Positions 53,027 through 60,709 of a stretch of DNA of 64,000 nucleotides are shown here, piece by piece. Source of the DNA: Acidianus hospitalis (lineage in GTDB: Archaea; Thermoproteota; Thermoprotei_A; Sulfolobales; Sulfolobaceae). The position numbers and the translations under genes are program-made. The notes under the pieces are model-generated. The model did no database searches. It had not been told where the DNA came from and was given only the letters and a program-made list of their open reading frames with translations. The stretch lies in NCBI GenBank assembly GCA_046533895.1, contig JAWDOK010000002.1, forward strand, positions 186,001 through 250,000. Reading direction: 5' to 3'. The stretch's first letter is position 1. Each line of letters starts with the position of its first letter.

Positions 53027-54001
53027 GTGAGAGAAAGAGACTTTGGTCATACTGGAATAAGGGTCTCAGAAATTGGAGTAGGATTATGGAGTCTTGCTAC
53101 TGACTGGTGGGCTCCAAATGTAAATGCTGAAGAAATTTTGAAAAAAGCTTATGAACTAGGTATAACTTTTTACGATACTGGAGATATTTACGGTGAAGGA
53201 AAAGCTGAAGAATTACTTGTTAAAGTGCTAGGAAATAAAAGAGACAATATAGTTATATTAACTAAGATAGGTTACGATTTTTATAATAAAAAGGGGAGGA
53301 AGATAGAACAGAATTTTAATATAGATTATTTAGAGTTTGCAATAAAAGAATCGCTAAAAAGATTAAATACAGATTATGTTGACATTCTTATGTTGCATAA
53401 TCCAAAAATGAATGTAATTAGGAATAAGGAAATCTTTGATTTTATGCAAGGGCTTAAAAAAGACGGTATAGTTAGAGCAATAGGAGTCGCACTAGGTCCT
53501 ACACTTGGCTGGGGAGAAGAAGGATTAGAAGCAATAAAAATGGGGTATGAAGGTTTAGAGCATATTTATAATATGATTGAACAATATCCGGGCAAAGAGT
53601 TTCTTAAATATAGGATAGGTAACGTAGTAAGAGTTCCTCACGCATCTGATGCCTTAATTGAAGATAAATTGCCAATAGGCGAGAATAAAAATCTTCATAG
53701 AAGTTTAAAGAACATTAAATGGATTGAAGAAGCAGTAAATAACAGCAAAGGAATGTTAGAATTTGCGAAATCAAAAGGTATGAAGTTGTCTCAATTAGCT
53801 ATAAAATTCGTATTAGCTAATCCTAATGTTTCTACTGTAGTTCCTAATATTACTACAATTAAAGAGTTGGAGGAATTTGTAAAGACAGAAGAATTAGAAG
53901 ATCTAACAGAAGAGGATATGTCATTTATCTCATCTTATTATGAGAAATATTATAAGAAACTTAATGATGAAAGCATTGAAGAGACTAAAATCTATAAATG
54001 A
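53027..54001 (+). CDS. Aldo/keto reductase
   Basis: NAD(P)H-dependent oxidoreductase of the AKR superfamily, 324 residues. The catalytic Asp and Tyr lie in FYDTGDIYGEGKAEELL, the Lys in ILTKIGYD, and the His in DILMLHNPKM. The C-terminal cofactor region is NVSTVVPNITTIKELEE. Substrate unknown. The start is GTG 53027 at the usual distance from the RVSEIGVGLW motif. Its 3' end overlaps rdgB by 10 bp. Confidence 0.9.
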   Translation: MRERDFGHTGIRVSEIGVGLWSLATDWWAPNVNAEEILKKAYELGITFYDTGDIYGEGKAEELLVKVLGNKRDNIVILTKIGYDFYNKKGRKIEQNFNIDYLEFAIKESLKRLNTDYVDILMLHNPKMNVIRNKEIFDFMQGLKKDGIVRAIGVALGPTLGWGEEGLEAIKMGYEGLEHIYNMIEQYPGKEFLKYRIGNVVRVPHASDALIEDKLPIGENKNLHRSLKNIKWIEEAVNNSKGMLEFAKSKGMKLSQLAIKFVLANPNVSTVVPNITTIKELEEFVKTEELEDLTEEDMSFISSYYEKYYKKLNDESIEETKIYK

Positions 54002-54552
54002 ATGTAATAATCAAGGAATTTTTTAAAAGCCTTACTTCTGTGTGAGTATTTATTTTTCTCTTCTATCTCCATCTCTGCAAAAGTTTTCTCGGAACCTTCT
54101 GGTATAAAAATAGGGTCAAATCCAAAACCTTTATTTCCTCTAGCCTCTTCTGCTATTTTACCGTAAACTTCTCCAGTGAATATTCTAATTTCATTCTCAT
54201 TCACGTAGGCTAATGCAGTTTTAAAATATGCATTCCTGTTTTTCTCACCTTTCATAAGTTTTAGAATGCCATTAATATCTAACGTTTTCTTCACAAATTT
54301 AGTATAAGGTCCTGGAAACCCGTTTAATGCCTCTATAAAGAGGCCGCTATCTTCTAAGATTATAGGCTCGTTTAATATTGAATAAAAAACTGAAGCAGCA
54401 TGCCTAACCACGTCTTCTAACCTATCTGCTTGGATTTCAAATTTAGGCAAATTTATCATTGACAGTTTAATACCGTATTGTAATGCTATTTGATTCATCT
54501 CTTCAAATTTTCTCTTATTCCCTGTTACTACTTTTACTTCTTCTTTCTTCAA
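53992..54552 (-). CDS. rdgB: XTP/dITP pyrophosphatase (Ham1/RdgB)
   Basis: House-cleaning enzyme that hydrolyses deaminated purine NTPs, 186 residues. VTGNKRKFEEM at the N-terminus, LEDSGLFIEALNGFPGPY in the active site, and the FGFDPIFIPEGSEKTFAEM segment are all present. It overlaps the 3' end of bud32 by 38 bp. Its position after kae1-bud32 is seen in many archaea. Confidence 0.94.
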   Translation of the reverse strand: MKKEEVKVVTGNKRKFEEMNQIALQYGIKLSMINLPKFEIQADRLEDVVRHAASVFYSILNEPIILEDSGLFIEALNGFPGPYTKFVKKTLDINGILKLMKGEKNRNAYFKTALAYVNENEIRIFTGEVYGKIAEEARGNKGFGFDPIFIPEGSEKTFAEMEIEEKNKYSHRSKAFKKFLDYYIHL

Positions 54553-55195
54553 CGTATCTCCCCCTCATTCTAATATCTTTCAAAGTTTCCATAACTTTTT
54601 CATATAATTTAAATTTTGAATAAGTTAATTTAAATCCGTCAAATACTTCATCCTTTTTATCAGGATGAACGCTTTCTAATGATCTTAAAAATACATGGAC
54701 ATCTGTAGCGAAATCTTCTACGTCATTAGTTCTTTTCGATAACCCAAAGTCAATTAAGAATAGCTTATTCTCTTTCAAAATAAGATTGTTAGTTGTTAAG
54801 TCTCCATGAGCTATTTGTGAGCTGTGTAATCTTAATGCTATTTCTCCTATCATTTCGCCTATTTTCTTTGGGTCGTAAAGGTTTTTCCATAGTACTTCCT
54901 TTACTGTTATTCCTTCTATAAATTCCATTATTATTGAGAAATTATCCTTATCTATGTAAAGTATAGCAGGGACATTTATACCTAATTTTAACGCATTATA
55001 CATGAGCTTTGCTTCCATAATAGTTCTTTCTAAATTTATTTTCCTGTCCAGTTTAGGATCTCTGTATGCTTTAGACATTCGTTTCTTAACTATTGCATGA
55101 ATTCCTAGGAAATACGTTTCATAAATTTGTGATTCTGCACCTCTCTTAAGTAGTTTCAATTCCTCCAAGGAATATCTACCTCGTCTATTCTCCAC
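54515..55195 (-). CDS. bud32: KEOPS kinase/ATPase subunit Bud32
   Basis: Small atypical kinase, 226 residues, working in the KEOPS complex that makes tRNA t6A. It has a glycine-loop-poor N-lobe, the catalytic HGDLTTNNLI loop, and IDFGLS. It begins 40 bp inside kae1 and ends 38 bp inside rdgB. In several euryarchaea Kae1 and Bud32 are one fused protein; here they are separate but heavily overlapping genes. Confidence 0.94.
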   Translation of the reverse strand: MENRRGRYSLEELKLLKRGAESQIYETYFLGIHAIVKKRMSKAYRDPKLDRKINLERTIMEAKLMYNALKLGINVPAILYIDKDNFSIIMEFIEGITVKEVLWKNLYDPKKIGEMIGEIALRLHSSQIAHGDLTTNNLILKENKLFLIDFGLSKRTNDVEDFATDVHVFLRSLESVHPDKKDEVFDGFKLTYSKFKLYEKVMETLKDIRMRGRYVEERRSKSSNRE

Positions 55196-56151
55196 CTGGG
55201 TTTTATCACTGACTCTTCTATAGGTATAGTGACCCCACTCTTTAAGGCTAAAAGCCCAGCATAGGCTATCATTGCACCATTATCACCAGAAAATTGTGAT
55301 GGTACTATTTTAATTTCAGCGTTCCAATCTTTAGCTAGTAAATCTAGTTTGCTACGTAAACTAACGCTAGCCGCAACTCCACCTACTACCATAATTTCCT
55401 TTTTTTCTGTTAATGCTAATGCCCTTTCAGTAGCTTCTAAAAGCATATCGAATGCGTTTTCTCTTATACTATAGCAAATATCTGGAATTGGATATTTTTT
55501 TGTAGCTCTCAGTGCAGCAGTCAGTAGACCAGAGAACGACATATCTTGTCCTTTAACAACATATGGCAAATCTATTAAATCCTTAGCATTTTCAGCGCAA
55601 ATATCTATAACGTGCTTTCCGTTAACAACATATGGCGGTGCTAGATTTACTTCTCTGACAAAGACATCCATCATATTTCCTAAAGCTATATCTAAAGTCT
55701 CACCAAAAATTCTAAATTTTCCTTCATAAAAAGTTGTTATTATTGTATTTCCTCCAGATAAGTATAAAATAAGCGGATCCTTGGCATTTGTGGTTAAATA
55801 TCCTATTTCTATATGTCCAATTCCATGATTAACTGGTATTAGCTTCCTGTTATATTTTAATGCTAACGCCCTAGCTACTACTGCACCGATTCTAAGAGCA
55901 GGTCCCATTCCAGGCCCTAATGCTACTGCTATTCCGTCAATATCTTCTATAGTAGTTTTTGCTTCCTCAAGTGCTTTTGCTAATATATCTGGGGCAACAG
56001 TTGCATGATGTCTCGCTAGATCTCCAGGTTTCATTCCACCAGATTTAGGTACATAAGTATCTCTAACATTAGCTAAAATAAAAGGAGGCTTGTCTTCTGC
56101 TATTCCAACTCCAAAAGTATGTGCTGTCGATTCAATACCAAGAACTTTCAT
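55156..56151 (-). CDS. kae1: tRNA t6A synthase subunit Kae1
   Basis: Catalytic KEOPS subunit that transfers threonylcarbamoyl to A37 of ANN-decoding tRNAs, 331 residues. ASKHA ATPase fold: LGIESTAHTFGVG at the N-terminus, metal-binding His residues in NHGIGHIEIGY, LSGGNT, and SGDNGAMIAYAG near the C-terminus. It starts 3 bp after rps27ae in the same transcript and overlaps bud32 by 40 bp. Confidence 0.96.
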   Translation of the reverse strand: MKVLGIESTAHTFGVGIAEDKPPFILANVRDTYVPKSGGMKPGDLARHHATVAPDILAKALEEAKTTIEDIDGIAVALGPGMGPALRIGAVVARALALKYNRKLIPVNHGIGHIEIGYLTTNAKDPLILYLSGGNTIITTFYEGKFRIFGETLDIALGNMMDVFVREVNLAPPYVVNGKHVIDICAENAKDLIDLPYVVKGQDMSFSGLLTAALRATKKYPIPDICYSIRENAFDMLLEATERALALTEKKEIMVVGGVAASVSLRSKLDLLAKDWNAEIKIVPSQFSGDNGAMIAYAGLLALKSGVTIPIEESVIKPRWRIDEVDIPWRN

Positions 56152-56154
56152 TTC

Positions 56155-56355
56155 TTATTTTTTCCCCGAAACAAATTCTGTATATCCGCATTTACCGCAA
56201 GCCCATCTCTCAACTGGCTTTAAATGGTGGGCCATTACACTACCGCATCTAGGACACTTTTTATTCTTTAATTTTACTTTTCCATCAGATATTTCGTAAT
56301 AAAGTCTTACTGAAGCCTTGGCTTCACTTGCTTCCTTTTTCGCCACCTTGTTCAC
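56155..56355 (-). CDS. rps27ae: Ribosomal protein S27ae
   Basis: Small-subunit zinc protein, 66 residues, equivalent to the ribosomal part of eukaryotic ubiquitin-S27a. The zinc site is CPRC...CGKC, with the RWACGKCGYTEFV motif near the end. It overlaps rps24e by 32 bp at its start, so a shorter start is possible, but the N-terminal basic region is kept in the family. It is followed 3 bp later by kae1. Confidence 0.93.
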   Translation of the reverse strand: MNKVAKKEASEAKASVRLYYEISDGKVKLKNKKCPRCGSVMAHHLKPVERWACGKCGYTEFVSGKK

Positions 56356-56680
56356 CTTCTTTCTTTGTGCTTGTACCTCTTGTTAATAAATGTTTAGGCT
56401 CGTATTTTTCTAAAGTTTCTTTATTAGTATAAACATGAACTCTTGCAGTACTTATTCCAGCACCATAACTAGTGAATACTTTTCTGACTACAATAAGATC
56501 TTCTTTAGTGTTAAGCAATTCACTTATGGCCTTTTTAATTTCGTTTCTTGACGGCGTTCCAGTACCTATATGATATAATTTTAGCGTTAATTCCCTTCTT
56601 CTTATTACCTTGTTATCAAAATCTTTTTCTATTACACCTTGAATCTTATCCGAGATTTTAATTTGCTGAGCTTGACTCAT
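56324..56680 (-). CDS. rps24e: Ribosomal protein S24e
   Basis: Small-subunit protein, 118 residues. The family pattern includes DNKVIRRRELTLKLYHIGTGTPSRNEIKKAI and YGAGISTARVHVYTNKETL. First gene of rps24e-rps27ae-kae1-bud32-rdgB. The charged C-terminal tail (about 20 residues, EGEQGGEKGSK) lies in the overlap with rps27ae. Confidence 0.94.
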   Translation of the reverse strand: MSQAQQIKISDKIQGVIEKDFDNKVIRRRELTLKLYHIGTGTPSRNEIKKAISELLNTKEDLIVVRKVFTSYGAGISTARVHVYTNKETLEKYEPKHLLTRGTSTKKEGEQGGEKGSK

Positions 56681-56705
56681 CGAGTTACAATATAAAAAAT
56701 AAGAT

Positions 56706-57500
56706 TTAAGAGTTACGCAAGTCTTTAATTATTTCCTCAGCAACTTTCTTGCCTGAAAGAATCATCGCTCCAAATATAGGTCCCATTCTAGGCAATGATT
56801 TTACTTCACAAACTGCCATACCAGTTGCGTATAAGCCTGGAGCAACTTTTCCTGTATTTTCTACAACTAGCTCTTCAGCTATTTCACTATATGCTGATTT
56901 CTCTCCAGGAACAGCTATACCTAGCTCTGGAACTTTTCTAGACGCAACAGAAATTATCTCTGCATCGTGACCAGTAGCATCAACTACAGCTTTTGCTGAG
57001 ATAAATAATGGATCTACGTGTAAACCAGACATTTGGGTTGAAGTCCATTCTACTGCTACTCCAGCCACTCTAAGTGGATTTTCTCTGAATATTACATCGT
57101 CTACAGTAACTCCATGAATGATCTTTGCACCTGCATCTATTGCTGCAGTAGCTAATTTAGCCATAAACTCTGCACTATCTATTATAAAAATTCCTTCTTC
57201 TGGTTCTATGTATCTTATTTTCAATTCCTTTATTATTTCATCTGCTGGAGTTTCTATAACAATTTTATGAAAATTCATTGCACCACCTCCTATACCGCCT
57301 CCGAAGCTTAGTCTTCTTTCGAAGATCACAGTTTTTAGGCCAGCCTTTGCCAAATAATAAGCCGCAGTCATGCCAGACGGTCCTGCTCCAACAATTACTA
57401 CGTCACTTTCTACTAAATTATTCCAATCTTCAAAAGTATATTTTAGAATATATTTACTTATTTTCACTTCATTTACTTGCTTAATTCTTATGCTTTGCAT
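56706..57500 (-). CDS. thi4: Thiamine thiazole synthase Thi4 (His-type, sulfide-using)
   Basis: FAD/NAD-binding protein that makes the thiazole moiety of thiamine, 264 residues. The dinucleotide motif is GAGPSG at residues 38-43, followed by ERRLSFGGGIGGGAM. Yeast THI4 is a suicide enzyme that gives up a cysteine sulfur; at the equivalent position here I read His161 (SGLHVDP). Methanogen enzymes of this type use free sulfide catalytically. ATG 57500 lies 26 bp downstream of a TATA box that is enclosed by an inverted repeat (57515-57539). Confidence 0.92.
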   Translation of the reverse strand: MQSIRIKQVNEVKISKYILKYTFEDWNNLVESDVVIVGAGPSGMTAAYYLAKAGLKTVIFERRLSFGGGIGGGAMNFHKIVIETPADEIIKELKIRYIEPEEGIFIIDSAEFMAKLATAAIDAGAKIIHGVTVDDVIFRENPLRVAGVAVEWTSTQMSGLHVDPLFISAKAVVDATGHDAEIISVASRKVPELGIAVPGEKSAYSEIAEELVVENTGKVAPGLYATGMAVCEVKSLPRMGPIFGAMILSGKKVAEEIIKDLRNS

Positions 57501-57514
57501 GTGTTTACTTCATA

Positions 57515-57539
57515 ATAACTTACTTATAAACTAAGTTAT
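57515..57539 (-). promoter_or_regulatory. Operator-like inverted repeat around the thi4 TATA box
   Basis: ATAACTTA (57515-57522) and TAAGTTAT (57532-57539) form a perfect 8-bp inverted repeat. The TATA box TTTATAAG (57523-57530 on the complement) lies exactly between the arms. A repressor bound here would block TBP. Thiamine-responsive regulators are known in archaea, but the protein acting here is not identified. Confidence 0.65.
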
Positions 57540-57590
57540 ATAGAGTTCATTTAAGAAATATATTTAAATTCTTTATAAAGTTAATGAAAT

Positions 57591-57776
57591 ATGCCATTAA
57601 AATTAGATACTAAAATTAACGAAATAAGATGTAGCTGGTGTAAGAAGATAATAAGAGGAAATCCAATAGTTGTTAAAACTTGCTGTAACAATAAACCTTT
57701 AGTATTTTGTAGTAACTCTTGTTACACGGCATGGATGAAACAGTGGTTAAGAAAACAAGAGCAAATAAGAAGGTAG
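57591..57776 (+). CDS. Small TRASH-like zinc protein
   Basis: A 61-residue protein with CSWCKK near residue 14, an internal CC, and CSNSCYTAW at about 44. The spacing resembles TRASH/MYM-type zinc fingers, which can bind metal or act in metal sensing. It is all cysteine frame and helix with no other domain. The UbiX gene begins inside its last 46 bp in another frame, so the two are coupled. A TATA-like element lies about 25 bp before ATG 57591. Confidence 0.7.
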   Translation: MPLKLDTKINEIRCSWCKKIIRGNPIVVKTCCNNKPLVFCSNSCYTAWMKQWLRKQEQIRR

Positions 57777-58360
57777 TAATAGGAATAAGCGGTGCAAGTG
57801 GAATAATTTATGGCTTAAGGACAGTAGAAGTACTAAAGGAATATGGATATGATCAGTATGTAATAATAACTAATGCGGCAATAAAAGTTGCTGAAAAAGA
57901 AAATGGCATAGACTTAGTTCATGAAGTAAGAAAATTCACTTCCAATATATTCATGGAGAATGAAATAGATGCTCCAACTTCTAGTTCAAGTTTTACTGTA
58001 ACTACAAAAGGGATGATTATAATTCCTTGCAGTATAAACACATTAGCTTACATAGCTCATGGTTTCACCTCAAATTTACTTACTAGATCTGCAATAAATT
58101 ACTTAAGGAGTAGACAAAAGCTAGTCCTAGTAATTAGAGAAACTCCTTTGGGTCAAATAGAGCTATATAATGCATTAAAAATTGCTAAAGCAGGAGGGAT
58201 TATAATGCCTGCTTCCCCAGGCTTTTATATTAAGCCGACAAAAATTCAAGATTTAATAGATTTTATTGTAGGAAAAGCTCTTGACTTGTTAGGAATAAGG
58301 AACGAATTATATAAAAGGTGGTCTAAATCAGATCAAGATCCTTCTTACCAAGTTTCTTAG
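57731..58360 (+). CDS. ubiX: Flavin prenyltransferase UbiX
   Basis: Makes prenylated FMN, the cofactor of UbiD-type decarboxylases. The 209-residue protein begins, after a short leader, with VVIGISGASGIIYG, and later has CSINTLAYIAHGFTSNLLTRSA and LVIRETPLGQIELYNALKIAKAGG, all standard. ATG 57731 is the likely start inside the preceding gene; TTG 57719 is in frame upstream. No ubiD gene is adjacent. The 3' end overlaps the cysteine-rich gene by 38 bp. Confidence 0.9.
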   Translation: MDETVVKKTRANKKVVIGISGASGIIYGLRTVEVLKEYGYDQYVIITNAAIKVAEKENGIDLVHEVRKFTSNIFMENEIDAPTSSSSFTVTTKGMIIIPCSINTLAYIAHGFTSNLLTRSAINYLRSRQKLVLVIRETPLGQIELYNALKIAKAGGIIMPASPGFYIKPTKIQDLIDFIVGKALDLLGIRNELYKRWSKSDQDPSYQVS

Positions 58361-58721
58361 ATATAATATCTTTAACTTTATCTTCATATTCGTCAGATTC
58401 TTTCAATTCTTTCTCCATATCATCCCCATCACTTCTTTTATTTACAGCAAAAGCACACCTATTACCTGGGAGTAGTGCTCTTTTTTCACAATATGCGTAT
58501 TGGCATTCGCCCGTGATACAAGTATCTCCGACCCACCTGCAGAAGCCTACTTTATATGGGCTACCTTTTACATATTTTGTCTGTATCATTAATGCTCTCT
58601 TATTACACCTAAAATAAGGGCATAGATAATTGCATTTTTCTCCCAAAGGTAGAGGTTTTGGCTCGTTTTGGGATATTTGTCCTCTTTCTTTATTAAAGCT
58701 CCTTCCAGAATAGTTTCTCAA
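58323..58721 (-). CDS. Unrecognised 8-Cys protein with duplicated motif
   Basis: A 132-residue protein I do not recognise. Eight cysteines form two similar groups: CNYLCPYFRCNKRAL and, about 30 residues later, C-x3-GECQYAYCEKRAL, with extra Cys at FCRW and NRCAF. The repeated CxKRAL ending suggests an internal duplication, giving two metal or iron-sulfur sites. The C-terminal third is very acidic and basic by turns with no cysteine. TTG 58721 is the assumed start. It is 36 bp downstream of endA on the same strand and probably the last gene of the glyS-endA operon. Confidence 0.7.
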   Translation of the reverse strand: MRNYSGRSFNKERGQISQNEPKPLPLGEKCNYLCPYFRCNKRALMIQTKYVKGSPYKVGFCRWVGDTCITGECQYAYCEKRALLPGNRCAFAVNKRSDGDDMEKELKESDEYEDKVKDIISKKLGKKDLDLI

Positions 58722-58757
58722 TCAAAACCCCCATTTTTCATGTTATGCAATATTATT

Positions 58758-59312
58758 CTATAATTTCACCCATTTAAACATTACGTATCTTATATTTTTT
58801 GGCGGGAGCATATTAACTATCGCTAAGATGAGTTTCTTTCTAGTACTATGAGATACTCTTCCGAAACTCATTAACTCGTTCGCAAGAAGAGTTGAATTTG
58901 CATCTAAAACTATTACTACGTAAGGGGCATGTTCTATTCCAGGACCTAATATATATATTGCGAAATCTGCACCAAACTTTATTCCAGATCTAACTACAAA
59001 TCCCTTATTTCTTAAATCTGAATATACGGTGAATAGGCTGTCAAATCTTGCTATGTTTTTTCTACCAATTTCATACAAATCATTCTCATTCAGCTTGTTT
59101 CCATTATATATAACTTCTATTTCGCCTTTTTTTAGCAAATATAATCCTTCTATTAAAGAAAGTTCCAATGGATATTTTATATCTTCTGCTTTCTTTGGTT
59201 TATTTATTCCAAGAGGCTTTCCATAAAAACCAGTAGAATATAATTTTTTGCTATCATTTATATCAAAGATTACTATCTTATCACCGAATAAATATCCTTT
59301 TATACTCATCAT
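58758..59312 (-). CDS. endA: tRNA-splicing endonuclease, catalytic subunit
   Basis: Cuts the bulge-helix-bulge of archaeal introns, 184 residues. The catalytic triad is visible: Tyr120 (GADFAIY), His128 (GIEHAPYVV) and Lys159/160 (STRKKL). In crenarchaea the active enzyme is a heterotetramer with a non-catalytic partner, which is not in this window. Likely substrates nearby are the tRNA-Ser introns and the cbf5 intron. It overlaps the PhoU-like gene by 4 bp in the glyS operon. Confidence 0.93.
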   Translation of the reverse strand: MMSIKGYLFGDKIVIFDINDSKKLYSTGFYGKPLGINKPKKAEDIKYPLELSLIEGLYLLKKGEIEVIYNGNKLNENDLYEIGRKNIARFDSLFTVYSDLRNKGFVVRSGIKFGADFAIYILGPGIEHAPYVVIVLDANSTLLANELMSFGRVSHSTRKKLILAIVNMLPPKNIRYVMFKWVKL

Positions 59313-59947
59313 GTTCTACTAAAGGCTATGTATGTTATAGAGTTAGCTGAATCTCTAATTAGGTCTTCGCTATCTTCTAATCTATCAGCAATATCTTTCA
59401 TTAACATTACATAGACAAGGTCGTCGTGAGGTTTTTCGAACAATTTTAATTCAATATTTCTATATAAATCGTCAACGTCTTCCTCTAATTTTAAGATATT
59501 TCTAGCAGATTCTATAGATTTCTTAGCACTAGAAGATAGCGTTTTAATTGACTCAATTAAATGGGTAAGAGAAGCAAGTATTTTCTCGCACATTACTACA
59601 ATTAAACCGTGCATTATATTATCAATTTTGCTACTTCTTGTTAGAAGTACGCTTAATCTGTATGTTGCAGCAGCTATATTTTGCGCTATTTTTTCTAGAT
59701 TATTCAAGATATCTATATAAAGGTCTACATAGTCTAGTCCCTCTCTTACCTTTATTATATATTCTCCAGTGAGGTACTTCTCATTTTCAACGCTGTCCTT
59801 TATTCCATTTATTTTAGCATAAATTTGCATAGGATTAATACTATTATCATCTACAGTAAGGAATTCGTAAAGTGCTCTGGTTTCGTCAATAAGTTTAACT
59901 GTTATTTGTTGTAATTTTTCTTCCAATGTTATGTGAGCTATGCTCAT
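59309..59947 (-). CDS. PhoU/DUF47-like helical protein
   Basis: A 212-residue all-helical protein with the acidic signatures of the PhoU/DUF47 group: EDVDDLYRNIELKLF and MKDIADRLEDSEDLIRDSANSI. These resemble the metal-binding E/D-xxxD pattern of PhoU. DUF47 proteins are often paired with phosphate (Pit) transporters, but here the neighbours are endA and two unknown genes. A regulatory or structural role is possible. Confidence 0.72.
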   Translation of the reverse strand: MSIAHITLEEKLQQITVKLIDETRALYEFLTVDDNSINPMQIYAKINGIKDSVENEKYLTGEYIIKVREGLDYVDLYIDILNNLEKIAQNIAAATYRLSVLLTRSSKIDNIMHGLIVVMCEKILASLTHLIESIKTLSSSAKKSIESARNILKLEEDVDDLYRNIELKLFEKPHDDLVYVMLMKDIADRLEDSEDLIRDSANSITYIAFSRT

Positions 59948-59954
59948 GATTTCA

Positions 59955-60359
59955 CTATAGACTTATTTTAGAAATTTTAGAGAGTATATTATCAATTTGC
60001 TTTATATCGTCATCTACATTTATATCATATCCCATTTCCTTTGCTTGTGTAGAAAGTTTTTGTAGGATCTCCTTTTCATCCTTAAATCCAACTATATTTA
60101 AATAACTTATTATTCCTATAGCCTCTTCTTTTATTCTTGAGTTTCCAACACTATCAATGTAAGTAAGGATAGTATTAATTCCAAGTTCAAGATCCTTCCT
60201 TATCTTTCTCATTCTTTTTATGATTCTCATAACTCTATCCATGTCCATCTGCGGAATTACACTTAGATTTTCTAGTTCGTTTAAGTATGTGGAGTGGTCT
60301 TCTATCAACGTCTCGAAATGAGTTAATGCTATATTAACTTGAGTGTCACTATCGTTCAT
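59955..60359 (-). CDS. Hypothetical helical protein, 134 residues
   Basis: Not recognised. It is predicted to be mainly helical, with a leucine- and isoleucine-rich heptad pattern (NELENLSVIPQMDMDRVMRIIKRM) and an acidic C-terminus. It starts on the last base of the upstream gene's stop and lies 7 bp before the PhoU-like gene, so it is in the glyS operon. No Cys and no enzymatic motif. Confidence 0.65.
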   Translation of the reverse strand: MNDSDTQVNIALTHFETLIEDHSTYLNELENLSVIPQMDMDRVMRIIKRMRKIRKDLELGINTILTYIDSVGNSRIKEEAIGIISYLNIVGFKDEKEILQKLSTQAKEMGYDINVDDDIKQIDNILSKISKISL

Positions 60360-60709
60360 TATACTACCCTCAGTGTAACAGTACTATTATCTTCTAAACC
60401 AAGTTTGAGCATATCTGAAGGATTTGCCCATACTTCTATATCTTGTAGCCCATCTTGAGAAATTACCTTTAATCTTAGTCTTTTTCCTTTCACTGAAATT
60501 TCTACTTCATTTTTAATATTCATTTGTGAAACTAGTTTATTTGAAATTATTATAGTTCCTTCATCAACTTCTGGCTTCTTTCTAACTTTAACTCTCTTTT
60601 CTTTTGGAGGTTCTCTTTCTCTACTTTTAAGTGCGGAAGCAGGTGGAATAACACTAACTAATGATTTTATATCTACTTTTTTCTCATTTTGAGAATTATC
60701 CTGACTCAT
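60359..60709 (-). CDS. Hypothetical protein with basic linker and small beta domain, 116 residues
   Basis: Not recognised. The N-terminal half is a disordered, Lys/Glu/Pro-rich stretch (SREREPPKEKRVKVRKKPE). The C-terminal 65 residues look like a compact beta-barrel, with VEISVKGKRLRLKVISQDGLQDIEVWANPSDMLKLGLEDNSTVTLRVV. That barrel is similar in pattern to double-psi or AbrB-like folds, but the match is only by eye. It overlaps the glyS 3' end by 14 bp. Confidence 0.65.
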   Translation of the reverse strand: MSQDNSQNEKKVDIKSLVSVIPPASALKSREREPPKEKRVKVRKKPEVDEGTIIISNKLVSQMNIKNEVEISVKGKRLRLKVISQDGLQDIEVWANPSDMLKLGLEDNSTVTLRVV

